Shown one piece after another: positions 41,409 to 51,054 of a DNA stretch of 56,412 nt. A model generated the notes under the pieces. It did not search any database. It saw only the letters and a list, made by a program, of their open reading frames with translations, and was not told where the DNA came from. This DNA comes from Acanthamoeba castellanii str. Neff (Eukaryota; Discosea; Longamoebia; Acanthamoebidae). The DNA lies in the NCBI RefSeq assembly GCF_000313135.1, contig NW_004457343.1, positions 287,016-343,427 of the forward strand, given 5' to 3'. The position numbers and the translations under genes were made by a program. Every line of letters starts with the position of its first letter. Position 1 is the first letter of the stretch.

Positions 41409-41808
41409 CTGGATTGGTCTTGTTGTTCTTTTTCAGTGGTGGACAGAGCTCCCACAATAAAACCGCCCAACCACAACGCTCCGCCTTTTGGCAGGATCTG
41501 TTGACTGGACGAAGCTGGTGGGGAAATGGGTTGGTATAGTGGCATTACGGCGAAGACTCAACAGTGAAGCTGTCGCAGGCCCAGGGTTCGATTCCTTTGG
41601 ACCCATCTCCTCACCACTTTTTAGTTCACTCCAGCAAGCCCAGCCTAGTACCACTCAACTTGATGGTTCAGCCATAGAATGGTAATTCCCTGATCGCGCA
41701 GGAAAGGCAAGCGCGTGTTCGGGGTAGGTGACGTGGACAGGAGCGACCAGCACAAGAAGGAATCATCTATTTTTTTTTTCACGATCGTGATTGAAGCGCC
41801 AAGAAGAG
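41409..41808. other. Intergenic region between HK2 and the TVP23 gene
   Basis: About 400 bp. Besides the tRNA-like element it holds a T-run near 41771-41779 just before the TVP23 start. No protein gene is seen. Confidence 0.5.
41526..41606 (+). ncRNA. tRNA-like element (possible tRNA gene or relic)
   Basis: The internal promoter boxes resemble those of tRNA genes: an A-box-like TTGGTATAGTGG at 41531-41542 and a B box GGTTCGATTCC at 41585-41595. ATGGGT (41526-41531) can pair with ACCCAT (41601-41606); CCAGGG can pair with CTTTGG as a T-like arm; a short GTA/TAC D stem is possible. The anticodon arm is unclear (GCGA/TCGC enclosing about 19 bases), so it may contain an intron or be degenerate. 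The spacing resembles tRNA-Asp, but I cannot assign an anticodon. Confidence 0.3.
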
Positions 41809-42462
41809 ATGGAGCAGGATTTCTTCACGGGAGCAGAGCAGTCGGTGCCAGTCGAGAACCCCCAGTCGACTGCTGGCGCTCAGGGCGGAGACAACTCGCG
41901 CAAGCATCCCATCGCGGTCTTCTTCCACCTGGCCTTCAAGATTTCCGCCATCGTGCTGTACCTGGTCATCAAATTGATCACCGACAGCTTCATCCTTTCC
42001 TTCATCATCATCGTACTGCTGCTCGCTGCCGATTTCTGGACAGTGAAGAACGTGACCGGTCGATTGCTCGTCGGGCTGAGATGGTGGCACTACGTCAAGG
42101 AGGATGGCACCAACGTCTGGATGTTCGAGTCCTCCAAGAACCCCATCAATGCTGTAGAGGCTGTCATCTTTTGTACGTTCCATCTAGAGATCTGGCCGCT
42201 TGGGGCGCGTTCATCAAGTTGACGTGCGATCTGTCGTGTAGGGACGGCTCTGGTAGGTACTGTGCCGGTGTGGGTTCTGCTCGCCATCACGGCTCTCCTT
42301 GGCGCTCAGCTCCAATACCTCTTCCTGATCGGTGTCGCCCTCGTGCTGAGCCTGGCCAACATCATCGGCTACGGCAAGTGCATGAAGGACAAGAAGCAGA
42401 AGATCAAGTCCATCGCCACCTCGATGGCTGCCGACTACGTCGTCAACAACACCTTTTCCTAA
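41809..42462 (+). CDS. TVP23: TVP23-family Golgi membrane protein (FAM18)
   Basis: Two exons, 41809-42172 and 42242-42462, about 194 residues. The family signature [17 protein letters not shown] followed by NVWMFES is present at residues 82-105. Four transmembrane helices: [49 protein letters not shown] and [19 protein letters not shown]. The C-terminus is basic then ends VVNNTFS. TVP23 proteins act in late-Golgi/endosome membrane traffic with YIP family partners; that is known of the family. Length is normal. The start ATG gives MEQDFFTG. It is convergent with the PHD gene, with 76 bp between the stops. Confidence 0.93.
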
Positions 42463-42538
42463 AGGCCACACGAAGGAGGCAAAGGTAAACCGTGCATTCA
42501 TTCCCACATTCGATTATGTATATAAATACAAAAGACAT

Positions 42539-44566
42539 TTAATCAAGTAGCGATCGATCGATCTCAGTGGTGCCCCGCCTCTCGTTATGGCTCTCCTGCC
42601 CTGGTCCTCTTGCTCCTTCTCTCCCCTCGTCCTGGCGAGACTTCCCGCTCCTCTTTCTCCCCTCCTCTGCTCTTCCTCTTCCTCTTGCCATCCACTGGCG
42701 ACCTCCGCTCTTATTCTTCCTGTCTTCCTCCTCCTCGTCTTCATCCTCTTCGTCGTCTTCATCCTCTTCTTCCTCTTTCTTTCCCTTCTTCTTATGTCCC
42801 TTCTTCTTCTTGCTCTTGTTCCTGCTCTTGTTCCTGCTCTCCTCCTCCTCTTCTTCTTCGTCTTCTTCATCTTCCGACTCGGTCCTGGTGGGCAGCTTCG
42901 CGCCCTTCTTGCGGCACGGCGGGCACTGGTAAGGCGAGGTCACCCCCGCAAAGTTGCCATCACACCCCGCATGCACCTGCATGACCGCACGACAGCACGC
43001 AACACACCACGACACACGACACACGACACGCGCAAGAGACAATTGATTAACACGACACACGACACACACGAGGAGAAGAGCCAAACGTACGCAGTGACGG
43101 CAGCTGACGCAAGAACGCAGGAGGGCGGGGTTGCGCGCGTCCCTGTCCTGGTAGACGAGCGTGCACACCGGACAGTACTTGTTGTGCTTGTACCGCTTGT
43201 AGCACATCTCGCACATCGTGTACCTGTACGCGTGCCCCTCGCTACAATCAATACACGGAGAGGCGTGCGGTGCGTGCGGTGCGAAGTGTACCCGCGATGC
43301 CATCGACAGCTCTTGGCCTTGCCCGCGGTTTTGCCGCCGCACGACTTGCACTCGACGCACTCGCGGCAGAACCAGCCGCCGATGGGCGGCCGCTTGAGCG
43401 GCGGCGACAGACAAAAGGTGTGAAATCCCCTATCGCACGCATCACAAAACAACAACTGCACACACACACACACACACACACCGCACACGCGCGTTAATCG
43501 TCTATCGCTTCCCACATGTCATGGAACGCACGCGCAGCACGCGCCTTCTCCTCGTCGCCGGTGTCCTTGCAGGTCTCGCACTTCTTGCAGTGCATGCAGC
43601 GCCAGCCGAAGGACATCATCTTGGGTATGTTCTCCTTCTTGAGCTCGAGGCAGTCCGGGTGGTACTGGTCCTTGCACTCGGTGCACCGGATCAGTGCGCC
43701 CTCGGCCGACTCCTCCTTGAGGCACATGCGACAGTGCGGACCCTTCGGCCGCGCCCGCTTGCCTCGCTGCTTCCGGCCCGAGCTCGCATCTTCACGACAC
43801 GACACGACACGACACGCGCATGAGCATCACACGACACGCACGGCACGGCATGACACGACACGCACCGGATGATAGGGCAGAGGAGGTAGGTTGGATGGGC
43901 AGGGGCAGGGTGGTGGGGTTGGCGCTGAGCGGGGTGGTCGGCCCGGCGGCGGCGGCGGCGGTGTAGGCGGCGAGCAGGGCCGACTGCTGCTCGGGCGTGA
44001 GCGGGAGGAGGTACTTGGCCAGCGCGTCCAGCTGCAGCATGGCCGGCGTGCCCGCCAGGTTCCACTCTCTGAACAACTGCACAACGCTTTGTGTGAGCTG
44101 AGTGCGCACACGACACACGCAACGACACACGAAACGACACACGACACACGCAATGACACGACACGACACGAGGTACCTGAGGGGAGCGCGAGTTGGGGTC
44201 CCAGTACCAGGGGCCGCGGAGGTAGCGGTCGCGTAGGACGTTGGCGTTCCAGTCGGCGGCGCCCTTGACGCCGGCCTCCCAGGCGGGGCCGCTCAGCCGC
44301 GCACGCGCACGTCGTCGCTTGCGGCGCACGAGCTCGCGAACGTGCTTGACCTGTTCCTCCTCTTCCTCTTCTGCTTGGTCTTCATCGACCTTGTTGGTCT
44401 CATTCTCGCCTCCATTTGCATTTTCACCAATGCCATTATTGGTCAATGTGGGCGTGCCCCCGTTGGCCATTTCGCGTCCATTCGCAGTTCCATCGCCGTC
44501 CATCTTGTCGGCCACAACGTCATTGAACGGTACTGACGATGATGGCGGTGATTGCGTCGTCTCCAT
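42539..44566 (-). CDS. Multi-PHD-finger chromatin protein
   Basis: N-terminus [10 protein letters not shown] at 44566, then an acidic run and a basic stretch [11 protein letters not shown] with a Trp-rich segment ([10 protein letters not shown]). A first PHD finger follows ([28 protein letters not shown]). A second runs straight on as in tandem DPF fingers: CETCKD, then [29 protein letters not shown] third Cys/His-rich block has [18 protein letters not shown] and CVSCRHC...CDGNFAG. The C-terminus is a long acidic/basic low-complexity tail ([16 protein letters not shown]). Tandem PHD fingers read histone H3 tails in known proteins. The intron between the halves of finger 2 begins with GC. The partner complex is unknown. 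It faces Qng1 across a 203-bp divergent region. Confidence 0.83.
43456..43544 (-). other. GC-AG intron in the PHD gene
   Basis: On the minus strand ...GAGAAG|GCGCGTGC...GTGTGCAG|TTGTTG joins GDEEK to [10 protein letters not shown], the classic tandem-PHD junction. Retaining the donor side instead runs to a stop. Confidence 0.75.
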
Positions 44567-44770
44567 CGAGGATCGGGAAAGAATGAAGTGTCCAAAATAG
44601 ATGACGACTCTCAATCTCGCTCAGATCAGGAAAAGAGCTGACCGTTATGTAGGCACCGTCCGCTTCGACCCTTCTCGATGTGTGATTGCTCCACAATCAA
44701 CGGAAACAACAAACTAAAATATTTAAATAATCTAAAATGAAAACATTAAGAAATTCAAGGAGAAAACACT

Positions 44771-45845
44771 ATGGACGCGGCGGGTGGGGAGGACTACCGA
44801 GGCTCAGAGGTGCTGAGGACCAGTGCGTGGGTGGCCGGTCGAGCCACCGATGTCTCGATCTCGGAGGCCGGTGTCCGCAGTGCCGCAATTTCGGTTCGCT
44901 TTTCTCATCTTTCGCCGATTTGATTTATTTTCAATGATTTAATTTCATTAACATCCATGGCCTGGGACGACCCATAGCTGTACGAAGCACGAGAGAAGGG
45001 CGACTTTTCGCTCGATCAGTGGAAGCAGCCCGAACTCAACCCCAAGGAGGAGACCGTACACACCGTGGCATGGTACATCCATTCTCCCCATAGTAATGCC
45101 CTACGTAGTTCGGCTCACCACAACACCCACACATGCACTCGCGCGGCACACACACGACACACACACACACACACACCCATGTAACGTGCAGGATCTTCGT
45201 GGTGGACACGCTCAACTTTGCCTTCTGGTCGGACAGCGAGGAGCTCTTCACGGTGGACTACAACGGCAAGCTGCACAACGGCTACTGGTCGCTCTGCGCC
45301 GCCATCAACCGCGCCCTCGATGCACGTCGCCCTCAACACTCCACCCGCGCACCGTGCTCCACCGGCTCAAGCGTCATGTCGGTGTGCGTGTGCGGTGGTG
45401 CGTGTGCGTGTGTGGTGTGTGCGTGCAGGAAGGAATTCCAATCACAGACGCGAGGTACATGGCGAACATCACGCCCGAGCAGCTGCAGCACGTCTTTAGA
45501 TCAGCGACGACGGAGCAGATCCCGCTGTTCGAGAAGCGACTCGAAGTACTGCGCGAGGCAGGCCGCGTGCTGCTCGAGCGATTCGGTACCTCGCCGTGAA
45601 GTGCTCTGCGCCGTGTGCTGTGGTGCAATGGGCGCAGGCTCACAGCGTTTGGGGGGGGGAGGCGACTAGGCGGCAGCTTCGTGAACGCGATCGCGGAGGC
45701 CAACCAGAGCGCGCAGACGCTGCTCAATCTGGTCGTCTCCAATTTTTCGTCGTACAACGACCATGCCACCTACGACGGCCAGAGCGGTGCGCGGGCTCCC
45801 CCCAGATCAGCAGCCCCCTCTCTTCGCTTACGTCTTGCGTTCCGT

Positions 45846-45880
<35 letters not shown>

Positions 45881-46642
45881 CACACACGACACCACGCACG
45901 ACACACACACACACGACACCACGCACGACACCACGCACGACACACAATCTACACGCGCTCAATCAAAACAGTGAAGTTGTACAAGCGTGCGCAAATTTTG
46001 GTGGCGGACCTGTGGGCCGCGTTCCGAGGGCGGAGCTACGGCGCCTTTGCTGACATCGACTCGATCACCATGTTCGCCGACTACCGCGTGCCCCAGGTCA
46101 GTTTCAAGTCCACCCACTATGAGGCCGATGGTCTGTTCTGATTAGGCTGCGTGTGCGTGTGCGTGTGCAGGGCCTGGTCCACCTGGGCGTGCTGGAGTAC
46201 TCGGAAGCGCTGCTGAAGCGGCTGCGGGAGGACCCGCACCTCCCCTCCGGCGACCGTCTCGAGGTGGAGATCAGGGCCGCTTCCATTTGGGGCGTTGAGG
46301 TACGCTGCAGCACACTACTCCAATTTTTCCTAACAACGTTCAAGGCTAACCGACACGACACACGACACACGACACACGACACACGACACACGACACACGA
46401 CACACGACACACGACACACGACACACGACACACGACACACGACACATGACACATGACACACGACACACTGCCAGTTGGTACGTCGAGAGATGGCGAAACT
46501 GCGCGAGGAGAAGGAGGAGGGCGAGGGCGGGGCACCGCTCAACGCGATCGTGATCGACTTCTACCTGTGGACGTTCGCCAAGGAGCACGGGCATGCGATG
46601 AAGCACATCCCCATCCACAAGACCCGGTCTGTCTTCTATTGA
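44771..46642 (+). CDS. QNG1: Queuosine 5'-phosphate N-glycosylase homologue (Qng1, C9orf64/DUF2419)
   Basis: Frees queuine from queuosine 5'-phosphate for tRNA modification in known members. Exons 44771-44893, 44978-45072, 45192-45321, 45429-45585, 45670-45786, 45972-46096, 46171-46298 and 46475-46642, about 345 residues. Exon 1 supplies [17 protein letters not shown], the family's N-terminal helix. Exons 2-3 join as [19 protein letters not shown], with the conserved VDTLNF. Later motifs: [28 protein letters not shown] and [10 protein letters not shown]. The C-terminus HKTRSVFY is family-like. Intron 3 must begin with GC to join RALD to [10 protein letters not shown]. Introns 2, 5 and 7 hold CA/CG simple repeats. 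Confidence 0.9.
45322..45428 (+). other. GC-AG intron in the Qng1 gene
   Basis: ...CTCGAT|GCACGTCG...GCGTGCAG|GAAGGA restores [14 protein letters not shown] in phase 0. The GT at the next possible position gives the wrong phase. Confidence 0.7.
46351..46468 (+). repeat. (CGACACA)n heptanucleotide repeat in Qng1 intron 7
   Basis: About 16 near-perfect copies fill most of the intron, ending just before the acceptor. Confidence 0.95.
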
Positions 46643-46748
46643 GAGTCCTCCTCCCATTCGTTCAATTTTATCAAACATACTTTATTTTTAAAAGACGTGC
46701 ATGCGATTGGCTGTTCGATTTCGATCGAAGCCTCTCGATGACTACTAC

Positions 46749-47968
46749 TCAGTAGTGGCCGTGGCCGTCATCGCACTCGGGCTTGCACTTGCGGTTGTCG
46801 GGGCAGTACTCGCCGGCCTGGGCGTACTTGCCGTGCTCGTCCGGGTAGTAGCCCTTGCCGTCGGCGTAGTACACGCCGCCGCAGTCGCGCTCGACCGGGT
46901 AGCAGCCGTGGGCGTCGCGGTAGTACCACTGGTGGCCGATCTTGCGCGGGCAGCAGCCGTCGTCATCACTCCACTGGCCGCCGGGGCACTGTTTCTTCTT
47001 GTCGCACGGCTTCTCGCTGGTGGTGCGGTGCTTCTTGGTAGAGGTGGTCTCCTTGGGGCACTCCTCGGTGGTCGACGTGGTGCGGTGCTTCCTGGTCGAG
47101 GTGGTCTCCCTAGGGCACTCCTCGGTGGTCGAAGTGGTGTGGCGCTTGGTAGAGGTGGTCTCCTTGGGGCACTCTTCGGTGGTCGAAGTGGTGCGGTGCT
47201 TCCTGGTCGAGGTGGTCTCCCTAGGGCACTCCTCGGTGGTAGAAGTAGTGTGGCGCTTGGTCGAGGTGGTCTCCTTGGGGCACTCCTCGGTGGTCGACGT
47301 GGTGCGGTGCTTGCGGGTGGAGGTGGTCTCCTTGGGGCACTCTTCGGTGGTCGAAGTGGTGTGGCGCTTGGTCGAGGTGGTCTCCTTGGGGCACTCCTCG
47401 GTGGTCGAAGTGGTGCGGTGCTTCCTGGTCGAGGTAGTCTCCCTACGGGTCGAGGTGGTCTCCTTGGGGCACTCCTCGGTGGTGGAAGTGGTGTGGCGCT
47501 TCCTGGTCGAGGTGGTCTCATTGGGGCACTCCTCCGTGGTCGACGTGGTCTTGTGGTCGTAGTCGGGACGAATGCAGCGCTCGTGGCACTTGCGGTCCTT
47601 GGGGCACCACTCGTCGTTCTTCAGGTACTGTCCCTTCTCGTCGGGGTAGCACCTGTCGCCGCCAACACCCAGCCAATCAGCCACACTCACACATTAAAAC
47701 CAACCAATCACACGAGAGGTTGCCTCTACCTCTCCTCGTCGGCGTAGAACACGCCGCAGTCCAGGTCGCGCGGATAGCACTTGTTGTGGTCGCGGTAGTA
47801 GGCCTTGCCCTTGATTACCTTCGGGCAGCAGCCCTTGCCGTCGGGCCAGTACCCGCCCTTGCACGGTCCCTTGTTGTCCTTGTTGTAGTCCCGGTCGTAG
47901 TCATCGTCAGCCAGCGCACAGGCGGCGAACACGGCCAAGCAGAGGGCCACGACGAAGAGCAGCTTCAT
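46749..47968 (-). CDS. Leo-like cyst-wall lectin with Thr-rich spacer
   Basis: Two exons, 47968-47730 and 47652-46749, about 380 residues. Signal peptide LLFVVALCLAVFAACALA. Two matching Cys-rich modules flank a repeat spacer. Module 1: GYWPDGKGCCPKVI, KCYPRDLDCGVFYAD, CYPDEKGQ, DEWCPKDRKCHERC. Module 2: CPGGQWSDDDGCCPRKI, GCYPVERDCGGVYYAD, YYPDEHGKY, GEYCPDNRKCKPEC. This twin 8-Cys layout with a Thr/Lys/His-rich spacer is how Acanthamoeba Leo lectins of the spacer type are described; those bind cellulose in the cyst wall. The spacer has nine TTSTTEEC repeats, alternating 18 and 19 residues, and each repeat carries a Cys. Cellulose binding here is inferred from that similarity. Confidence 0.75.
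47020..47553 (-). repeat. 54/57-bp coding minisatellite (nine TTSTTEEC units)
   Basis: Units end alternately in TSTKRH and TSTRKHR, so the true repeat period is a 111-bp dimer; one unit carries an extra RRETTST insertion. Thr/Ser density suggests O-glycosylation. Confidence 0.9.
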
Positions 47969-48519
47969 GGATGGATGTCAAGAAGCTGGTGGAGGGCTAG
48001 CTGGTGGAGGGCTAGCTGGTGGAGGTTGAGAGGAGCGAGAGAGCAGTTGGTTGATGAAGTGGAGTGGCGGTCGGTGGCTTTTTGTAGTCGCCACTGGCCA
48101 ATCAAGTCAGCGCCTGGTTTGAGCGCCCACACAGAGCTCTGTGCGTAAAGGCGTCGGCCAATCGCGCGGTCTCGCACAGAGCCCACGCCAAGACGATGAC
48201 ATTTCCGTCTGAGGCCCCATCCTCAAGTGTGACACTTCCTTGTTTCCTCCTTGGAGCCGCAGCGCTGCGTGGAGTGGTTGTGTGTAACAGTACAAGGTCC
48301 TTCACCACCTTCTTTATTGTTGTCACATGTGTGATGTTCTTCTTATGTGTGCGTTCTTCGCAGCTCACGTCTTCTTCCTCTTCTTGGCCGATTCGTCATT
48401 CCCCTTCGCCCTCTTCTATCTCTCTTTTGAGAGCCGCTGCAGCTTCGTCATCGCTCCTTCTTCTTCTTGTGATGCTTGTTTGTTTGTTGATGGTTGACAG
48501 TGGTGGTTGGTAGATAGAA
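47969..48519. other. Intergenic / promoter region of the Leo-like gene
   Basis: 551 bp. Besides the direct repeats there is a minus-strand CTACAAAAAGC near 48073-48083 that could serve as a weak TATA-like element about 105 bases from the start. The right part is the 3' flank of the next gene. No further gene is seen. Confidence 0.45.
47985..48025 (+). repeat. 15-bp direct repeats upstream of the Leo-like gene
   Basis: GCTGGTGGAGGGCTA occurs twice in tandem plus a partial third copy, 17-57 bases upstream of the start codon on the minus strand, in the 5' UTR or core promoter. Confidence 0.85.
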
Positions 48520-49171
48520 TTACACGGCGATGCAGCACCAGTACTCGTCGCAGCGGGTGAGGGCACCGGGCTCCTCCTCCCGGCACTCGCAGTAGGTGCG
48601 GCAGTTGTCGGGGGTGCAGCACTTGCGGCCGAGGAAGCCGCCGGACACGGCCCAGCAGACGAGGGTCACGAGATCGATGATGAAACCGACGAAGCCGAAG
48701 AGGAGCGCCAACATCAGGGCCATGGGGCTGGTCAGGATGCAAGCCAGCCACCACAGCACGTCCAGCCAGGCCTATTACACGATAATGATGCACAGATATG
48801 AGATTGAATTTTGTAGAGAAAATTTCATCCTCGATTACAAATTCCATCTCAGAAATCAGATGACAAAGGGGAGTATAATCACAACAGCAATTGATATTTA
48901 GAATAATAGAATAATAGAATAGGTCAAGATCGACGGAGAATGAAACGGAGGAGACGAGGTCGCACAGGACCGCGGGGGGGGCAATAAAAAAAGAAACGAA
49001 AAAAGAACGAAGGGGGCGAGGCACGGTTGGTGGTGGTACCTTGTCGGTCTCTTCATTGGGGCAGCAGCAGTAGATGCCTCCGCTGATGAAGCAGTGGTAC
49101 GTGTGGAACGGCTTGTCGTACCAACAGATCGAAATCTTGGGATGTCTCTGCACACCGGGACACTTGCACAT
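48520..49171 (-). CDS. Small Cys-rich membrane protein
   Basis: Exons 49171-49040 and 48771-48520, about 127 residues. Exon 1 is Cys-rich (MCKCPGVQRH, then GGIYCCCPNEETDK). Exon 2 has two adjacent hydrophobic helices (VLWWLACILTSPMALML and LLFGFVGFIIDLVTLVCW), a Gly/Phe turn, then a second Cys-rich block (KCCTPDNCRTYCECREE) and the end DEYWCCIAV. The layout, a hydrophobic hairpin between Cys clusters, suggests a palmitoylated or metal-binding membrane protein; it is reminiscent of PLAC8-like proteins but the signature is not clear. The 268-bp intron is AT-rich, unlike the exons. Function unknown. Confidence 0.7.
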
Positions 49172-49500
49172 CTTGTTCTACTCGGAGTTCTGGTACTCGG
49201 CCTAAAGTTGATGTGTGGATGGAAGGAAGCTGGTGTCTTCTCTTCTTACGTGGTGGTTGCGGGCGCGTGCGAGAACAAAAAATCGCTCAACGGTCCCTCT
49301 CGGTGCCTTGTGTTCCGCCCGTCTCCCTCCTTGGCTCCGGCAATTTGGCTTCGTCGCCCACTTATTTCCTCCATTTATCCGCCTTTTATCCCGGAACTAT
49401 TTATTTAGTTCTGGATTTATCTCGGTCGCCTGGGGAGGTATCCTGGTGACGAGGAGCCTTGCGTGTGCACAAGGAGGAGAAGGAGAAGATGATGGTATCT
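49172..49500. other. Intergenic region
   Basis: 329 bp holding the promoter of the small membrane protein and the 3' flank of the DNA glycosylase gene, both on the minus strand. AT-rich TTATTTAG near 49400 may be processing signal. No gene seen. Confidence 0.45.
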
Positions 49501-50881
49501 TCAGTCGAGGGCGGCGATCTGATCAGCAGACAGTAGCGTCGCATCGCCTCGCTTTGTTCGCTTGGCCACTCGCCGCGAGGTGCTGGTGCTGGTGGTGGCC
49601 GGGAAGGCAAACGAAGCCACCAGCTCGCTCACGTTCGGCTTTCGTTTGGCCCTTCGCCGCAGCTTGGGCTCTTCCTCCTCCTCCTCCTCTGTCTTGATCG
49701 ATTGTTGTTCTTCTCCATCATCATCGTCATCTCGTTCCTTGCCCTTCTCTGAGACGTTGTTGTCAACATCTTCTTCGTCCTCTTCGTTTTTCTCCACCTT
49801 GACCTTCACCTCCCGTCTCCTCTTCGGCTTCTTGGGCGGCATGAAGTCGTCATCATCGCCGTTTCCTCTTTCCTCCTTCTCCTCCTCTTTGAGCGCCTCT
49901 TCCTTCTTGACCTTTGTCTTGTTGTCCTTCTTCCGCTTCTTCTTGGATCGCGCCGCCTCCTCGTCTTCCTCTTCCTCCTCCTCCTCTTTCACCTCCTTCT
50001 TGACCCGCGGCTTTCGCTTCCTCACCGGTGGTTCTGGCTCCGGTGGTGCCTGATCACCGGACAGATCCGACTCATACCTGTGCACCGCCGAAGCATCGTC
50101 GAACGCGAGGTGAGCACACACAGCACACACAACACACACAGCACACACAGTGGATCGATCCACGGAAGGAGGAGCGGTGGTGGTACCGCTTGCCGTATTT
50201 GGTCAGAATGTAGACGCCGTCGAGGTACCAGTAGTAGCCCTGCCTGGGCTCCACACCCCACTCGTACTTCTGTACCGCACAAGCAACAGTGCTTAGCTGA
50301 TGGTTCTACGCACACGCACACGCACACGCACACGCACACGCACACGCACACGCACACGCACACGCACGTGCCTCATAGAAGTCGGGATGCTTTGTCATGA
50401 GGTTGGCACGGTGGCGATCGACAAAGTGCTTGTTGGAGAGGAAGGGTGGGATGCCCTGCTCGGCCAGCGCCTCCTCGTCGATGTCCTCGAGCGGGAGGTT
50501 GTTCACGAAGCCGCGCGCCATCCACTCCTCGAGGAAGCAGTTGTAGTACAGCTTGAGCGCCTCTGTCCACGGCTTCCACATATGCAGCACAGGGTGGCTG
50601 TGGCCAGAGACCAGTTAATCGACCACTACTCGACAATCTCAAAGAATCATCAATTGATGAATGCAGTGCTTTTCCTCATCAAAAATGACACGGTACCGCT
50701 TCCAGGAGGAGTCTGCGTTGCGTCCGAGAAGGATGTTGAGCAGCTGCATGGCCTCTACGCGCTGCTTGCCCGTGCGCTTGTTATCGAGCAGCTGGGCCGT
50801 AAGCCGAAAGCAGGCCTGAAGATTCTCTAGAACCGTCTTTGATTCATCCCAAACCAGCAGGAATGGCAGGAACGTCTGCAT
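49501..50881 (-). CDS. Pyrimidine-dimer DNA glycosylase-like protein with charged tail
   Basis: Exons 50881-50697, 50597-50372, 50269-50187 and 50077-49501. The N-terminal 155 residues match the bacterial pyrimidine-dimer glycosylase/MSMEG_6728-like family as I know it: opening MQTFLP, LLDNKRTGKQRVEAMQLLN, RHPVLHMWKPWTEALKLYYN, then HRANLMTKHPDFYEKY and YYWYLDG. The N-terminal Thr/Met region would hold the catalytic amine in T4 endonuclease V relatives. After about residue 165 a long Lys/Glu/Arg tail follows with several nuclear-localisation-like blocks (KKKRKKDNKTKVKK, KKPKRRR). So it is probably nuclear. Exon 1 could contain a 39-nt intron removing VWDESKTVLENLQ, which would bring it closer to the family. 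Intron 2 needs a GC donor. Confidence 0.72.
50270..50371 (-). other. GC-AG intron in the glycosylase gene, with CGCACA repeat
   Basis: ...TATGAG|GCACGTGC...GTACAG|AAGTAC joins PDFYE to KYEWGV in phase 0. The intron holds about ten CGCACA units (50308-50366). Confidence 0.7.
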
Positions 50882-51054
50882 CTCTCTTCCAATCTATCGC
50901 CTTCTTGCCCGAGCTTGCCCGAGTTCTCCCTCCTCTGCGAGACTGGAACGTTTTGTCATCTCGCCGACGTGCTTTTGTAGCCCCCACCCTCTTCTTCGAA
51001 CTATTTCTGCAAATAAAATTAAAAGAAACACTGATGGCGCTGGGTACAGGTCCC

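Noticed and set aside
46351..46468. Regular short repeats resembling a CRISPR array
   Set aside because: Units are 7 bp with no spacers and lie inside an intron; this is a microsatellite in a eukaryotic genome.
46701..47747. 348-residue plus-strand frame with GRGGLLGALLGG repeats
   Set aside because: It is the antisense of the TTSTTEEC repeat gene, which has a signal peptide, an intron and Cys modules.
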